Assembly: GCA_002104935.1 (NCBI GenBank) | Contig: MCGT01000004.1 | Span: 992,001-1,056,000 of the forward strand | Source of the DNA: Hesseltinella vesiculosa | Lineage: Eukaryota > Mucoromycota > Mucoromycetes > Mucorales > Cunninghamellaceae | Reading direction: 5' to 3' | DNA: 64,000 nucleotides | Position numbers and translations under genes: made by a program | Shown here: positions 39,744 through 49,555 of the stretch, piece by piece | Position numbering within the stretch: the first letter of the stretch is position 1 | Layout of the letters: each line of letters begins with the position of its first letter | The notes under the pieces: generated by a model | Told to the model about the DNA's origin: nothing | The model's input: the letters and a program-made list of their open reading frames with translations, nothing else | The model's database searches: none

Positions 39744-39914
39744 ACCTCCCAGAAAAAAAAAAGCTCGTCCTCTCTTTTGCTCGATCGATCTTTCTCTCCC
39801 ACACCTTCCTGTACATAGCAGTTGTATTAAAGTGATATTCCCAAATGATTCTTGGCTTGTTGAAACGCACTCGCCCTTTTTTATTCTTTCACGCAGAAAC
39901 CAACCGGCTGCAGC

Positions 39915-41458
39915 CTAGCATCTTTCTTCAAAGGTAATCCCAACCTCTTGCAATCGATCGATCAGATTGGTATTCCAAAAGGCAGCGCTTGGCGTCAGCA
40001 CACCGACAGGAATGCGCCCATTGTCATTGTTGGACAGAAGAGTCAAGGCACATTGCACAATGATACGTGGGGTGGCCACGTAGCCCGGTTCTGGGCCATG
40101 CACCACCGCCGTCAAGCCGGCGTTTAAGTCTTGGTGGGCGGCGTCGCTGGGCATGGTCAGGGTTTGGAAGCCTTTGCTGCGTAAGGTGATTTCAAAGCTT
40201 GTTTGGTCGAGCTGCTCTTGGCTAGGGTGATCTCTTGAAAACACACCGGCTGAAAAAGTCTCGGGATAGGCCAGGAGGAGCTGTCGTCCCCAAGGCGAGG
40301 CAGCCAGGAAGTTGAAGACAAAGCCATAAATAAAATAGAGCAAAGCGATCCATAGTGATGGAAGCAGGCTGTAGGCCGCAAACTGGACAGTAGGCGGCAT
40401 GGTAGCCGAGCCAGAGGTGAGCTTGTCATCGCAGTTGGCGTAGCCGGTCAGAAACAGCTGCTGTGACAATCGCACAATAGAAGGGTCAGCAAACACAAAC
40501 GGGACATGGTAACCAAGCTGTTTGTCCTTGGAGAGACGTTTATGGAATTTCAATTTGGGGCCAGCAGGTCGAGGTAATTGAGTGAGCTCAGATACCTTGC
40601 GGATTTCCCGTAACAATTCAACTGAGCCAAATCCGTGCACTGACGTTTCAAAAAAAAGTGGATGAGTGACCCATCCCATCACATGATGCGTTCGGCCCTT
40701 TTCATTTTTTTTTTTTTTTTTTTTTTACCTGCAGACTCATAGGTAGCATAGCCACCGCGTAAACCGGCAGGACCAGTACGTAAACGAAAGAACATCTCCA
40801 CTTGGGTTGGGGTCCAACCTTTGGCTTGATATAATCTCTTCACCATCAGCACGCCCATGTCCGTGGGAACCTAACAAAAACGTGTCGGGAATCTCTTCTG
40901 GAGAAGCCTAAAAAATAGCTTCGACTTACACTATCAAATCCACAGGAGTGCACAATGGTGGTTTTCCTTTTTGCTGCTTGATGGTGATACGTACGCTGCA
41001 TCCGTTCCACAAACTCAGGCTCGCCTATTGTGCGCCCGATGAAAAAAAGGCAGGGTCAGTGTCCACTTGCTGATTTCCTGATAAGCACTACCTGTCACAT
41101 CGACGTAATGGCACTGCTTTTCCACACAGGAGCGCACCACATATTCACCAGTGAATCGATAGGGCCCAACAGCGTTGATCAGCACCTTGGACGACTCGGC
41201 CATATGGTCGAGCTGTTCACGGCGTACAATATTGGCGACGAGGATCGCGGGCCTTGGAATCTTGCAGGAAGGGAACATGGGCTCGAGTTCATCGACGATG
41301 GCTTGCAGCTTGCCTGTGGCTCGGCCAGCAATGGCCCAGGCAAATTCAGAAGGGAACATGTCAGGCTGGGCCGAGGCAAGTTCGTAAACATGCTTCACAA
41401 TGTACTTTCCCGTCAGGCCGGTGGCGCCAAAGATGGTGAGGTCGTAGAGTTTTGACAT
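39915..41458 (-). CDS. Saccharopine dehydrogenase-like oxidoreductase
   Basis: Four exons (41458-41092, 41024-40930, 40870-40729, 40639-39915), 442 aa. Rossmann start YDLTIFGATGLTGKYIVKHV (GxxGxxG), then WAIAGRATGKL, VLINAVGPYRFTGEYVV and CHYVDVTGEPEF, all standard for the SCCPDH / trans-acting enoyl reductase-like family. HSCGFDSVPTDMGVLM follows. A hydrophobic segment (AYSLLPSLWIALLYFIYGFVFNF) near residue 300 suggests a lipid-droplet or membrane hairpin as in animal SCCPDH. The substrate is unknown; this is not the lysine-pathway enzyme itself. Confidence 0.88.
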
Positions 41459-41702
41459 GGTTGCTCGTTAGCTGGGTATGGGTAAATAAATCGCACAAAG
41501 CAAGTAGAAGGTGGTATAATGATCTTGTGCCAAGACAACGACAGCGACTAGAAAGGACAATGAAAAAAAAAAAAAGAGAGTGGAATAAAAAAAAAGCACG
41601 ACTCCCTTTTTTTAAACTTTTTTGCCTTGTGATGATGACGGATGGATTGTTTGGGGTGTGTTGGGTTTTCGATAGAATTGGGCATTTTTTTATGGGGAAG
41701 TC

Positions 41703-43179
41703 TTATGCAAAAAAGGATAGAGTGGAGTCATAAGCTTCTTGGGCGATTTTGATGGCATCGTGTCCAAAGAGCCAGGGCTGGAATTCTTCATCTGACCATT
41801 TATTGGGGCTCTTTCCAGACCTCACAGCGTCTCGTTTCAAAGCCGCGTCCCTTGCTTGCTGCTGGGGTCCGTCAGGCAAGTGCCAAGTGCCACCAGTGTC
41901 GAATGATACACGCTGAATCCTTTCAACTCGAGAACGACAAAGGTCTTCATACATTTTCAGCAACCTAGGAATGTCTCTGGCTTTGGCACCATAGGAAAAT
42001 AGTACGCCAAGTGTAGCTGCATCTTCGGTAGCCTGCGCCGCTCCCTATCTAAAGAAAAAAAAATAAAAGTCAGAAGCTTCGATTTTTTCTTTCCACATCT
42101 ACCTGAGCTAAATAAGGTAGCATTGCATGACAGGCATCACCAATCAAGGCGACCCTTCCACTCGAGCTGACCCAGTGCGTCAAGGCTGGTAAATCAGCCA
42201 ACGTCCACTTGGAACAGCTGGTAATCTTGGACAGAATGTGGAGCAGCAGAGGGTCAAAATCCTCAAATTGACGTTTCATCAGCGCCAGATCACGGGGCTC
42301 GTTCCATCTGCCCACTACCGATTTTTCCGGATAAGACAGCACAAGATTGTACATTTTTCCACTACGCATGGGATAAGCCATCACCTGGCGCTGGTAACCC
42401 ACCCAGCAGTTGGCATTGGGGTCGTCCATAAAATGGCAGGTGAGCGGGTCATTGCGCATCACCATCTCGGGGATGGTTGCTCGATAGGCGCAGTTTGACG
42501 ATACGCGAGGGCTTACTTGTCTTTCAGGAATCACTGCAAGCCGGATTTTTGATCGAATACCTAGAGAGAAATATGGGAAGGGGAGGAAGTCACAAGAAAA
42601 TAAAAGGAGGAACCCAGACTGACATGCATGAGCTAGCACCAATGATCATATCACTGGTGTATTTCGAGCCATCAACTAAGTGGACTGCTTGCGTCATGTC
42701 ATCGACAATGATCACTTTTGCATTCAACTTCACCTCGGCCCCATGTTCAATGGCTACTTCGTAGAGCAGTTGTTGACAATCGGCGCGATGGATCAGCCAG
42801 TAGCTACAATGAAAATGGAGACATGAGCGCTTGGTCATCTTTTTTTAGTCGAGCTAACTCACGGGTGACCATAGCGCTTCCCGATGACAGGGTTTAGATG
42901 TGTGACGCCATTGATATCTCCCGTGCAGTACCGGCGGATATTGATGTTGTTGGGCCGCACTACCAAGTCTAAGAATCTGTCTTTGATGCCCCACGCTTCG
43001 TAGATGCGCACCGAGTTGGGCGGGACTTGAATGCCTGCGCCTACTTCACTGAGCTGCTTGCCACCTTCGAGCACAAGCACTTGATGGCCCGCTCTACACA
43101 TTGCGATCGCACAAGCTAGACCAGCAAGGCCACCGCCCACAATGGTCACTTTTAATTTCCCTTTCTGCTCACCCACCAT
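41703..43179 (-). CDS. FAD-dependent monooxygenase, salicylate-hydroxylase-like
   Basis: The N-terminal exon 43179-42864 carries the dinucleotide motif VTIVGGGLAGLACAIAM and GAGIQVPPNSVRI. The next exon from 42803 has WLIHRADCQQLLYEVA and SDMIIGA. The third (about 42568-42113) begins IRSKIRLAV and holds the FAD motif RVALIGDACHAMLPYLAQ. The last ends at 41703 (GAAQATEDAATLGVLF...). The class hydroxylates aromatic rings with NAD(P)H and oxygen. The junction near 42620-42568 between IIGA and IRSKIR is not resolved: no canonical donor keeps the frame. A nearby GC donor is possible, otherwise this is a lesion. The substrate cannot be predicted. Confidence 0.82.
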
Positions 43180-45030
43180 GACCCGAGTCTGTCAGTGCAA
43201 AAGAGTAGAGAACTAAAAAACTAAAAAAAAAAAAAAAAAAAGGTCGCACGCAATCCCTTCCCCGCGATTGAATTTATACTTGGCCCTGTTATGTGTCTAG
43301 ACTACTGAGGAACTGCATGCCAGCCGTCAATGGTCGCGATTAAAAAGTCATGCATTGCCAAGAGGAAACAGGCTGGATGCAGGAAGCAGTCTCGATACAA
43401 GGAAATGGAAAGTCTACTCTCTCCGTTTTGATATTTATGATGACAGAGATTCTGCTCAGGCCCATGGATATTTGCTGAGCTTAGTTTCACATTTATCGTT
43501 CCTAGAAGCCGTAGGCCATAACCAGATGAAGCATAATACCCCTGCTCCACTCCCTCCTTGTTTTTTTTTTTTTTTTTTTTTTTTTTTTGAAAAAGGGTGG
43601 ATCCTGATGTCGAGGAGAAATTTCGTCGCTTCCTGATGCCTAGACAACCAACGGTGGTTTTCTGGGAGCAAAACAAAAACAAAAAAAAAATAAACGTGAG
43701 TGTGGGCAAGAGACAAGCGCACACAATGAGCTCGTAGGTGGAAGACGGGGGTCGAGACTCCAACCTATTTGCTGATAGGAGCAGTCCAGGCTTATTTCCT
43801 GCAGGTAATGAATGCATCTGCGCTGCACAAAACAGCACAGCGGATCGGCTCCTAATAATTATGGAGTTCATTACTGCTTTTTTTTGCCTGATCTCTGGAA
43901 TATGTACCGCAGCTCCAAGGCAACAGCCGTCTGGAGATAGTCACAGGGTCTAGCAGACATGCTCTTTCCTGAAAACAGGTTCGTTTTGGGCCATATTTTC
44001 CAAAAAAAGAAAAAGAAAAAAGACTTCTGTCGATTTCATCAATACAGCACATGTGCTCTCGCATCTGGAGTGTCGAAACGAAAGCGATCAAAAGTTGGCT
44101 AGGAAGCCTTCATCAATCGACGTGTTTTTTTCAGCATCATCATCACTCACGAAATTGTGCATTCGCTCGTAACTTCATAACTTCACATCGATCTAATCAC
44201 TCAAAAGTACAGTACTGTCCAGCGATGCGTTTTCTCATGTCACTTTGAAAAAAAAATCGGAAAGCCATATCCAATCACCGCACAGGGCCGTAATTCCTGA
44301 AAGAGTAGGCTTGCAGTGAGCCGTTCCTTTCATTCTATGGCTTCTACGGGTCTCCTTCTCGCCAGCGAATATTTGGTTCATCCTTTCATTGTCCCTTTGT
44401 ATTGTAAATGCGTCTAGCCTGCGTATTTGATAGAATGACGTACCAAGGGAGGGCAGAGCAGGCGAGGACCGTTGGAGGGGCTGGCAGGAAATGGAATAGG
44501 GACAGTGAATGGCTCTTTATACTGACACAGCTTCACCAAACCGAGATCTTGTTGGCAGAAGAAATGAACCACAGGATGTAGAAGCGATCACATCCCACTT
44601 TGAAAAAAAAAAGGAGTAAAGAGTGGAAATTGAAAAGAAGGAGCGGGTTAGAAACTTTAAGTGGGGTAAGGTTAAATTGTGTTCAATCCTAGCCACTCAG
44701 ATTTGTTATTTCCCGATTCATTTTTCCATTTTGGGTGAAAGTGATCAATGCATATTCATACACATTTGAAGCGGCTACCTACAAAAAGCCGTTGCTCTTC
44801 CACTTCGTAAAAAAAAAAAAAGAAAAACATAGCTTTTCCCTTTCAAACTAAAGCCCCTGACTGGCTTTTAACGATGCAACCGCGTGACCTGGAAGCCACA
44901 GGACTGCCTTCTTCTCATTGGCTCCTGCTCGGAGCAGTCCTGTTGAAAAAATTTTTTCTAAAAAGTATAAATACGATGCCTTTCTCCCGCTTTCTTTTTC
45001 TTTTCTCTTTTTTTTTTCAGCGTTGAGATG
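43180..45030. other. 1.85-kb gene-poor region
   Basis: Contains a run of about 29 T at 43560-43588 and many A/T tracts. No domain-bearing frame on either strand. Confidence 0.4.
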
Positions 45031-45046
45031 GAGATGACAGTGGAGA

Positions 45047-45125
45047 GACAGGGGGACTTGGGGCTCGGGGACTTGGGGCTCGGGGACGTGGGACTTGGGG
45101 ACTTTGGGCTTGGAGGTCTTTGGGG
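45047..45125 (+). repeat. G-rich minisatellite with G-quadruplex potential
   Basis: About five imperfect copies of a 15-16-bp unit GGGGACTTGGGGCTC. The plus strand carries at least eight GGG/GGGG runs with short loops, more than the four needed for an intramolecular quadruplex. A small open frame reads repeats of GDLGLGDLGLGD but is not considered a gene. A poly-T run precedes it. Confidence 0.75.
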
Positions 45126-45199
45126 AAAATGGGTCTCTCGCTCTCATCTCTGTCGCCCTTTTTTTTTTGCTCACAAAGGTACCACTGAGCCTTCAGATT

Positions 45200-45840
45200 T
45201 TAATGACTAAATGAAAAAGAAAAAAAAAAAAAAACGAACTGCAAGCAAGAGTTCGTTATGATATGAGAGCACAAAAAAACTGCCCTCGTTTTTATTGTAA
45301 TGTCGCATGTCTATAAGTTACATGCTGAGGTTAGCTACTTTGTCATGCTTGAATGAAAAAAAAAATTGCAGGAGTCCTTTTCTTTTCTAATGTTGAGAAC
45401 ACATATTCAAGATGGATTGAGCTGCTGTGAGAGCACATAATCAGGATGCCATGAGCTGTCTCGTGTTTTATTGTAATGTAGCATATGAGCTGCACATTGA
45501 TTGCAGGCAGCATGAACATCAAAGGCATGGGAGAACGTCAAGATCGCTGCATTTACCTTGAGGCTGATGGTTTTCCTTTGGCAGGTTGTTTGGTTTTTCT
45601 GTTCTCCTTTTGAGTGGACGCTTCAACAGCGTGGTGCATGCTCAAGTGGAATGATCTTCATTCCTCTTCATATAATGAATGCGTGCAACGTTTGGGAGTG
45701 AACGGGTGGACGTTGGATTTCATCTGTTGTGATTTTTTCTCGCCAATAACATCACTCACTATTCGAAAGTCTCTGTTCGCCTCAGCATTTCATATCAACT
45801 CAATAGCTTAAAAACGGCCTTTGCTGGAAAAATAAAAGGT
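45200..45840. other. Intergenic, nothing recognised
   Basis: AT-rich. Two related stretches (about 45256-45310 and 45429-45485) share phrases such as GAGAGCACA and TTTTATTGTAATGT, suggesting an old local duplication. No gene. Confidence 0.35.
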
Positions 45841-45855
45841 TTATTGGAATCAGAA

Positions 45856-46075
45856 TCAATGCTGTAAACTTGCAATGTGCGTCTCAAAAGACTCAAGGTA
45901 ATCGAGACACTTTCTACTATATGGAACATCAATTTTGAATATGCAAGTGGCATTGTCATGCAAAACAATATTGATGTCTTCAAGGGATTTCACGCGACTC
46001 AGAGCAACGTACAAAAGGCCAGGGGCAAAAAGACCCAGTAAATCGTTTTGCGATTGAACCAACGACCATTCTCTT
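45856..46075 (-). pseudogene. PIF1/Helitron-type helicase C-terminal relic
   Basis: The minus strand reads FAPGLLYVALSRVKSLEDINIVL, matching the late helicase motif (YVALSRV-x-SL) of PIF1-like and Helitron-encoded helicases. The upstream part, with SQNDLLGL in place of the usual HKSQGLTL-like motif, is degenerate and the frame is lost within about 40 codons. It abuts the transposase relic at 46090 and looks like a separate insertion. Confidence 0.55.
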
Positions 46076-46089
46076 AAATGACTGAAAAA

Positions 46090-46740
46090 GCGGCCTGGCT
46101 TTAACGTTTATCACACCAAAAGCAGTCATGGCGCCCAGGATCGTCGTCGTCCTTGCTCTAAAAAAAAAAGAAAAGGTGAGACAGGAGCCTTTCATTTCTA
46201 TTTTACTGGGTACCTCGTTTGAGGAATCACTACATCAGTACATTCCCCCTTCTTTGACCGGGCTCCACTTCGCTTCAAATATGTAGGGAAGGTTGCTTCG
46301 TCGATGAAAACGCAATTGCTTCGTCGATGAAGACGCAGATGCTTCGTCGATGAAAACGCAGTTGCTTCGTCGATGAAAACGCAATTGCTTCGTCGATGAA
46401 GACGCAGTTGCTTCATCGACGAAGACACAGTTGCTTCGTCGATGAAAACGCAATTGCTTCGTCGATGAAGACGCAGTTGCTCGTAAAATCCATGTCCGTA
46501 TGACCCATTTCAATGGCCCGGTCATACCGTGCTTGTGCTTTATCAATGCTACGGCTTTTGTTCGTGCACACCTGCGCTTTCTTGAACGTAAAATTACAAT
46601 AATCACGAACGAAGCGATGCAATGTTGACTATGACACTTCGACTGATAAACGCTGGCAAATGACGTTGATGCGTTTCATTCAGAAGCCTTGGCCTGCCAC
46701 CACTTGACGCTGGTTTTAACGCCCTGATTCACCTACGGAA
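46090..46740 (-). pseudogene. Tc1/IS630-type transposase relic with internal repeat expansion
   Basis: On the minus strand: HRFVRDYCNFTFKKAQV, YDRAIEMGHTDMDFTSNCVF, the first catalytic block FIDEA, then after a 23-bp repeat array YLKRSGARSKKGE, PQTRYP and, across a short interruption at 46143-46165, TTTILGAMTAFGVINVK. This order (FIDEA, SKKG, TTILGA) is that of Mucorales Tc1-type DDE_3 transposases. The N-terminal helix-turn-helix region further up has stops, and the last catalytic acidic residues are absent. Dead copy. Confidence 0.7.
46293..46480 (-). repeat. 23-bp tandem repeat, about 8 copies, inside the transposase relic
   Basis: Minus-strand unit AATTGCGTTTTCATCGACG then AAGC, varying at T/C positions. 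It derives from the codons for NCVFIDEA at the first catalytic aspartate. Since 23 is not a multiple of three, successive copies cycle through all three frames, which explains why FIDEA, FSSTK and HRRSN alternate in translation. Confidence 0.85.
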
Positions 46741-46819
46741 ATTTTTTTTTTATTTTTATTTTTGAATTTGGCGATATTTTTTTTTCGAGTCCTGTTCAGT
46801 TGCGGAGGAACGAGAAAAA

Positions 46820-47793
46820 TTAGGTGGGTGGGTGCGGTTGAAATGATCCCAAAAGCTGCCATGCTAGGAGATACGAGGGATGAGTGAGCAGCAGGGAGGG
46901 TAGAATTGGACCCTTTTTTCTGCACACGTCATGAATTGACGGGGGGGGGAGATGGACAGGAGGATTTGGTGAAAAGTGGGCATGAGTCTGGTTGGAGAGA
47001 TCATAATCATCATGGCCATCATGGTCGAAGACACGCATAATGCTGTTGGAATGTTCTTTCATACTCATCTCTTGACTGGAGCGCAGGGTGAGAAAGGAAG
47101 AGGGCCAGGGCGACAAAGAGTGCTCAATAGATATATCGGAGGGCAGGGTTGATGAGAGTTAAAGTAAGAACGGCGCTGGCAAGTGTGGGCTGGCGTTGCC
47201 CAGATGGAGGAACTTGCAGCTAGAGCCGATGGCACGGTCGGGTCAAAGGAAGGGGCGGATGTGGACATCCCCAAAGAGCTAAAACGGGAACGGTAGATAG
47301 ATGGAGGCTGGTTAGGTCTTGGCTGACATAACGACGACGGGCATGCCAGGGCGTCGAGGAAGCGAAGTGGTGGTGTCGCAGCTGCCGTGATGACGTATCA
47401 TGCAAAGCGCTTGTGTTTTGTGAGCTCGGCAAGCCAGAACCCACACGTGATTGAAATCATGGACATCTTACCGGTGAACAAGCGAAAAAAAAAAAAAAAA
47501 AAAAGGCGGTGGTGAGTGTCGCGATAAATAACCCCGGGGTGCTATACCTTGCCATTGGTCAGGGCGGGTGAGAGGAGAAGGCTGGTGATGGTTTTCATTG
47601 CTGCTGGGAGGAGAGACGTGAAGTGGGTGGGAAAGAGGTTTGGGTGGGCGTTGGTTGGAGTCAGGATCGATAATGGAGAGGGGGGGGGGAGGGTGGCGGC
47701 AATAGGTGGAAAGGTCGTCTGTGTCATTAGTCGACTGGGACGAAGAGGACAATGATGTGGAGGCGGTGTACCGAGGTGCTATTTCTGAAAAAA
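46820..47793 (-). other. Possible Pro/Ser-rich gene or gene remnant
   Basis: Minus strand: an acceptor-like TTTCAG near 47788 opens a frame reading APRYTASTSLSSSSQSTND...DPDSNQRPPKPLSHPLHVSP...DQWQ up to a donor-like GTATAGC at about 47550. Further low-complexity frames follow (STSAPSFDPTVPSALAAS around 47270; MRVFDHDGHDDYDLSNQTH near 47030). No start codon exon is visible and the FAH gene begins only about 200 bases upstream, so this could be a 5'-truncated remnant. No domain recognised. Confidence 0.25.
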
Positions 47794-47985
47794 ATAAGGA
47801 TAGAGGCGATTTTTATTCTAGCTGGCGATAGATGCTAGGCTTTAGTTTCCCTATTGGGGTGGAGGGCTAAATCCAGAACAGCGCGCGAGTCTTAAAAGCG
47901 TTATTGCCACTTTCCCTTGACCTTTCTCTTTCCTTCTCTCCCTTCATATACATTCTCTCTGCATTTCTTTATTACATATACAAAC

Positions 47986-49102
47986 ATGACAACTTGGAGC
48001 CGCTTAATTCGATTTGTTGATGTTGAAAACGTCACTCGGTTTGGCCAGCCCATCCTGAAAGACGAAGACTTGACCGTAGACCAATTACTCGATTTGGGGG
48101 TATTGGAAGCCAATGTGATTGAAGGTGACGTTTTGTCCGAGGAAGCCATTGTCACAGACAAGGTGGTGCAGGTCAAACACCTTTTAGCCCCTCTGGAAGT
48201 GGCTCAAGTTCCCATCATAAAGTGCATTGGCCTGAACTACAAGGCTCATAGTACGTCGAATTTTTTTTATCTTGGAAACCCACTGTTCTCATTCTTTTTT
48301 TTTTTTTTTTTTTTGCAGTCGCCGAAGGCGGTCGGTCACCTCCACCATTTCCTTCTGTCTTCATCAAACCTTCTCACAGCCTTGCAGATGCTTATGAGGA
48401 TCTGCCTATTCCTCCTGTTGCTCATGATACTTTGGACTATGAAGTGGAACTGGTAAGGTTATTCTTTAATGGTTTCTTGGGCTAGCGGGGCGACCAGGAA
48501 ATGGACACCGTCTTCATTTGGAAATTCTTAACTTTTTTTTTATTTTTATTTTTTATTTTAATACCTAGGCCATCATCATTGGCAAGACTGGTAAAGATAT
48601 ACCTGTTGACCAGGTTGGAGATTACATTGCTGGGTTCACGGCCAGTAACGATATCTCCAACAGAAAGTGGCAAATCGATCCCAACTTTGCTGGCGGCGCT
48701 GCGCAATGGTGCTTCAGCAAAGGGTTTGACAAGTTTGCCCCCATTGGCCCAGCCATTGTGTCTACAAAGGTAATCGGTTCAAGCGCAATAACAAAAAAAA
48801 AGTGGGATCTAAACCTTGAATTTTAGATCCTCGGCACGCGTCCTTGTTTGGATTTGAAAACCAAGGTGAATGGTGAATTGCGTCAGGATTCCAACTCTGC
48901 CGACATGCTGTTCCACGTGCCCGAGCTGGTGGCCTTTGCTTCCCAAGGCACTACGCTCGAAAAAGGCACGGTGATCTTGACTGGGACGCCGGCTGGTGTG
49001 GCCATGGGCATGAAGGACCCGCTGTATTTGAAGAACGGTGACCTCATGGAAGTGTCTATCAGCCAGATCGGAAAAATAGCCAATCGAATTGTGTTCCAGT
49101 AG
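47986..49102 (+). CDS. Fumarylacetoacetate hydrolase-family protein
   Basis: Four exons (47986-48250, 48319-48452, 48569-48769, 48827-49102), 291 aa. The C-terminal FAH domain shows IKCIGLNYKAHIAEGG, PSVFIKPSHSLA, DYEVELAIIIGKTGKDI (metal-binding acidic residues), GFTASNDISNRKWQ, KGFDKFAPIGPAIV and TVILTGTPAGVAMGMK. Members are oxaloacetate tautomerases/decarboxylases or acylpyruvate hydrolases, often mitochondrial; this one is a FAHD2-like length with an N-terminal extension. An exact reaction cannot be assigned. The second intron is pyrimidine-rich. Confidence 0.92.
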
Positions 49103-49132
49103 ATCAACCCTTTCACGGGTGCCTTTCTGTGA

Positions 49133-49138
49133 AATAAA
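49133..49138 (+). terminator. Poly(A) signal AATAAA
   Basis: AATAAA 30 bases after the stop of the FAH-family gene. Confidence 0.45.
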
Positions 49139-49555
49139 AAAGTCTTTAAGCACGCTCACACACAGAGACAAGTAAATAGGTCTTCAGTGGTTGGCATGGA
49201 TCACCAAAGACGCCTTACGAGATCTCGTTTGGTTTCTCGGTTTATTTTGGTAGAAAAGTCTTCTCACGTCCGTCTGCGATGTGCTGGCGTGCGTCAGTTT
49301 GGGTATGGGATGGCTTGTCATAACGGAACCATATACATCCTGATCTTGATTAAGCGGGACGAGTCCACTGGTATGGGGTGTGGTGTTTGATGGGATTGGC
49401 CAGTGCACGGCTTTGTTTTCTCTTCCTGGCCAGCGACTCGTGTTGAAAAAAAAGGGGGGGGGCATACATTTTATTAAATCAATCACAAACTATGAACACA
49501 CGCGTAAAAAAAAATATGTATAATTTTGAAACTTGGGGGATCCTAAATGCATCAC
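49139..49555. other. Spacer between convergent FAH-family gene and CCT3
   Basis: Short frames only, no gene recognised. Contains the 3' flanks of both neighbours. Confidence 0.4.

Noticed and set aside
45028..45210. Open frame coding GLGDLGLGD repeats
   Set aside because: It is a translation of the G-rich minisatellite; the downstream part has no domain and no support.
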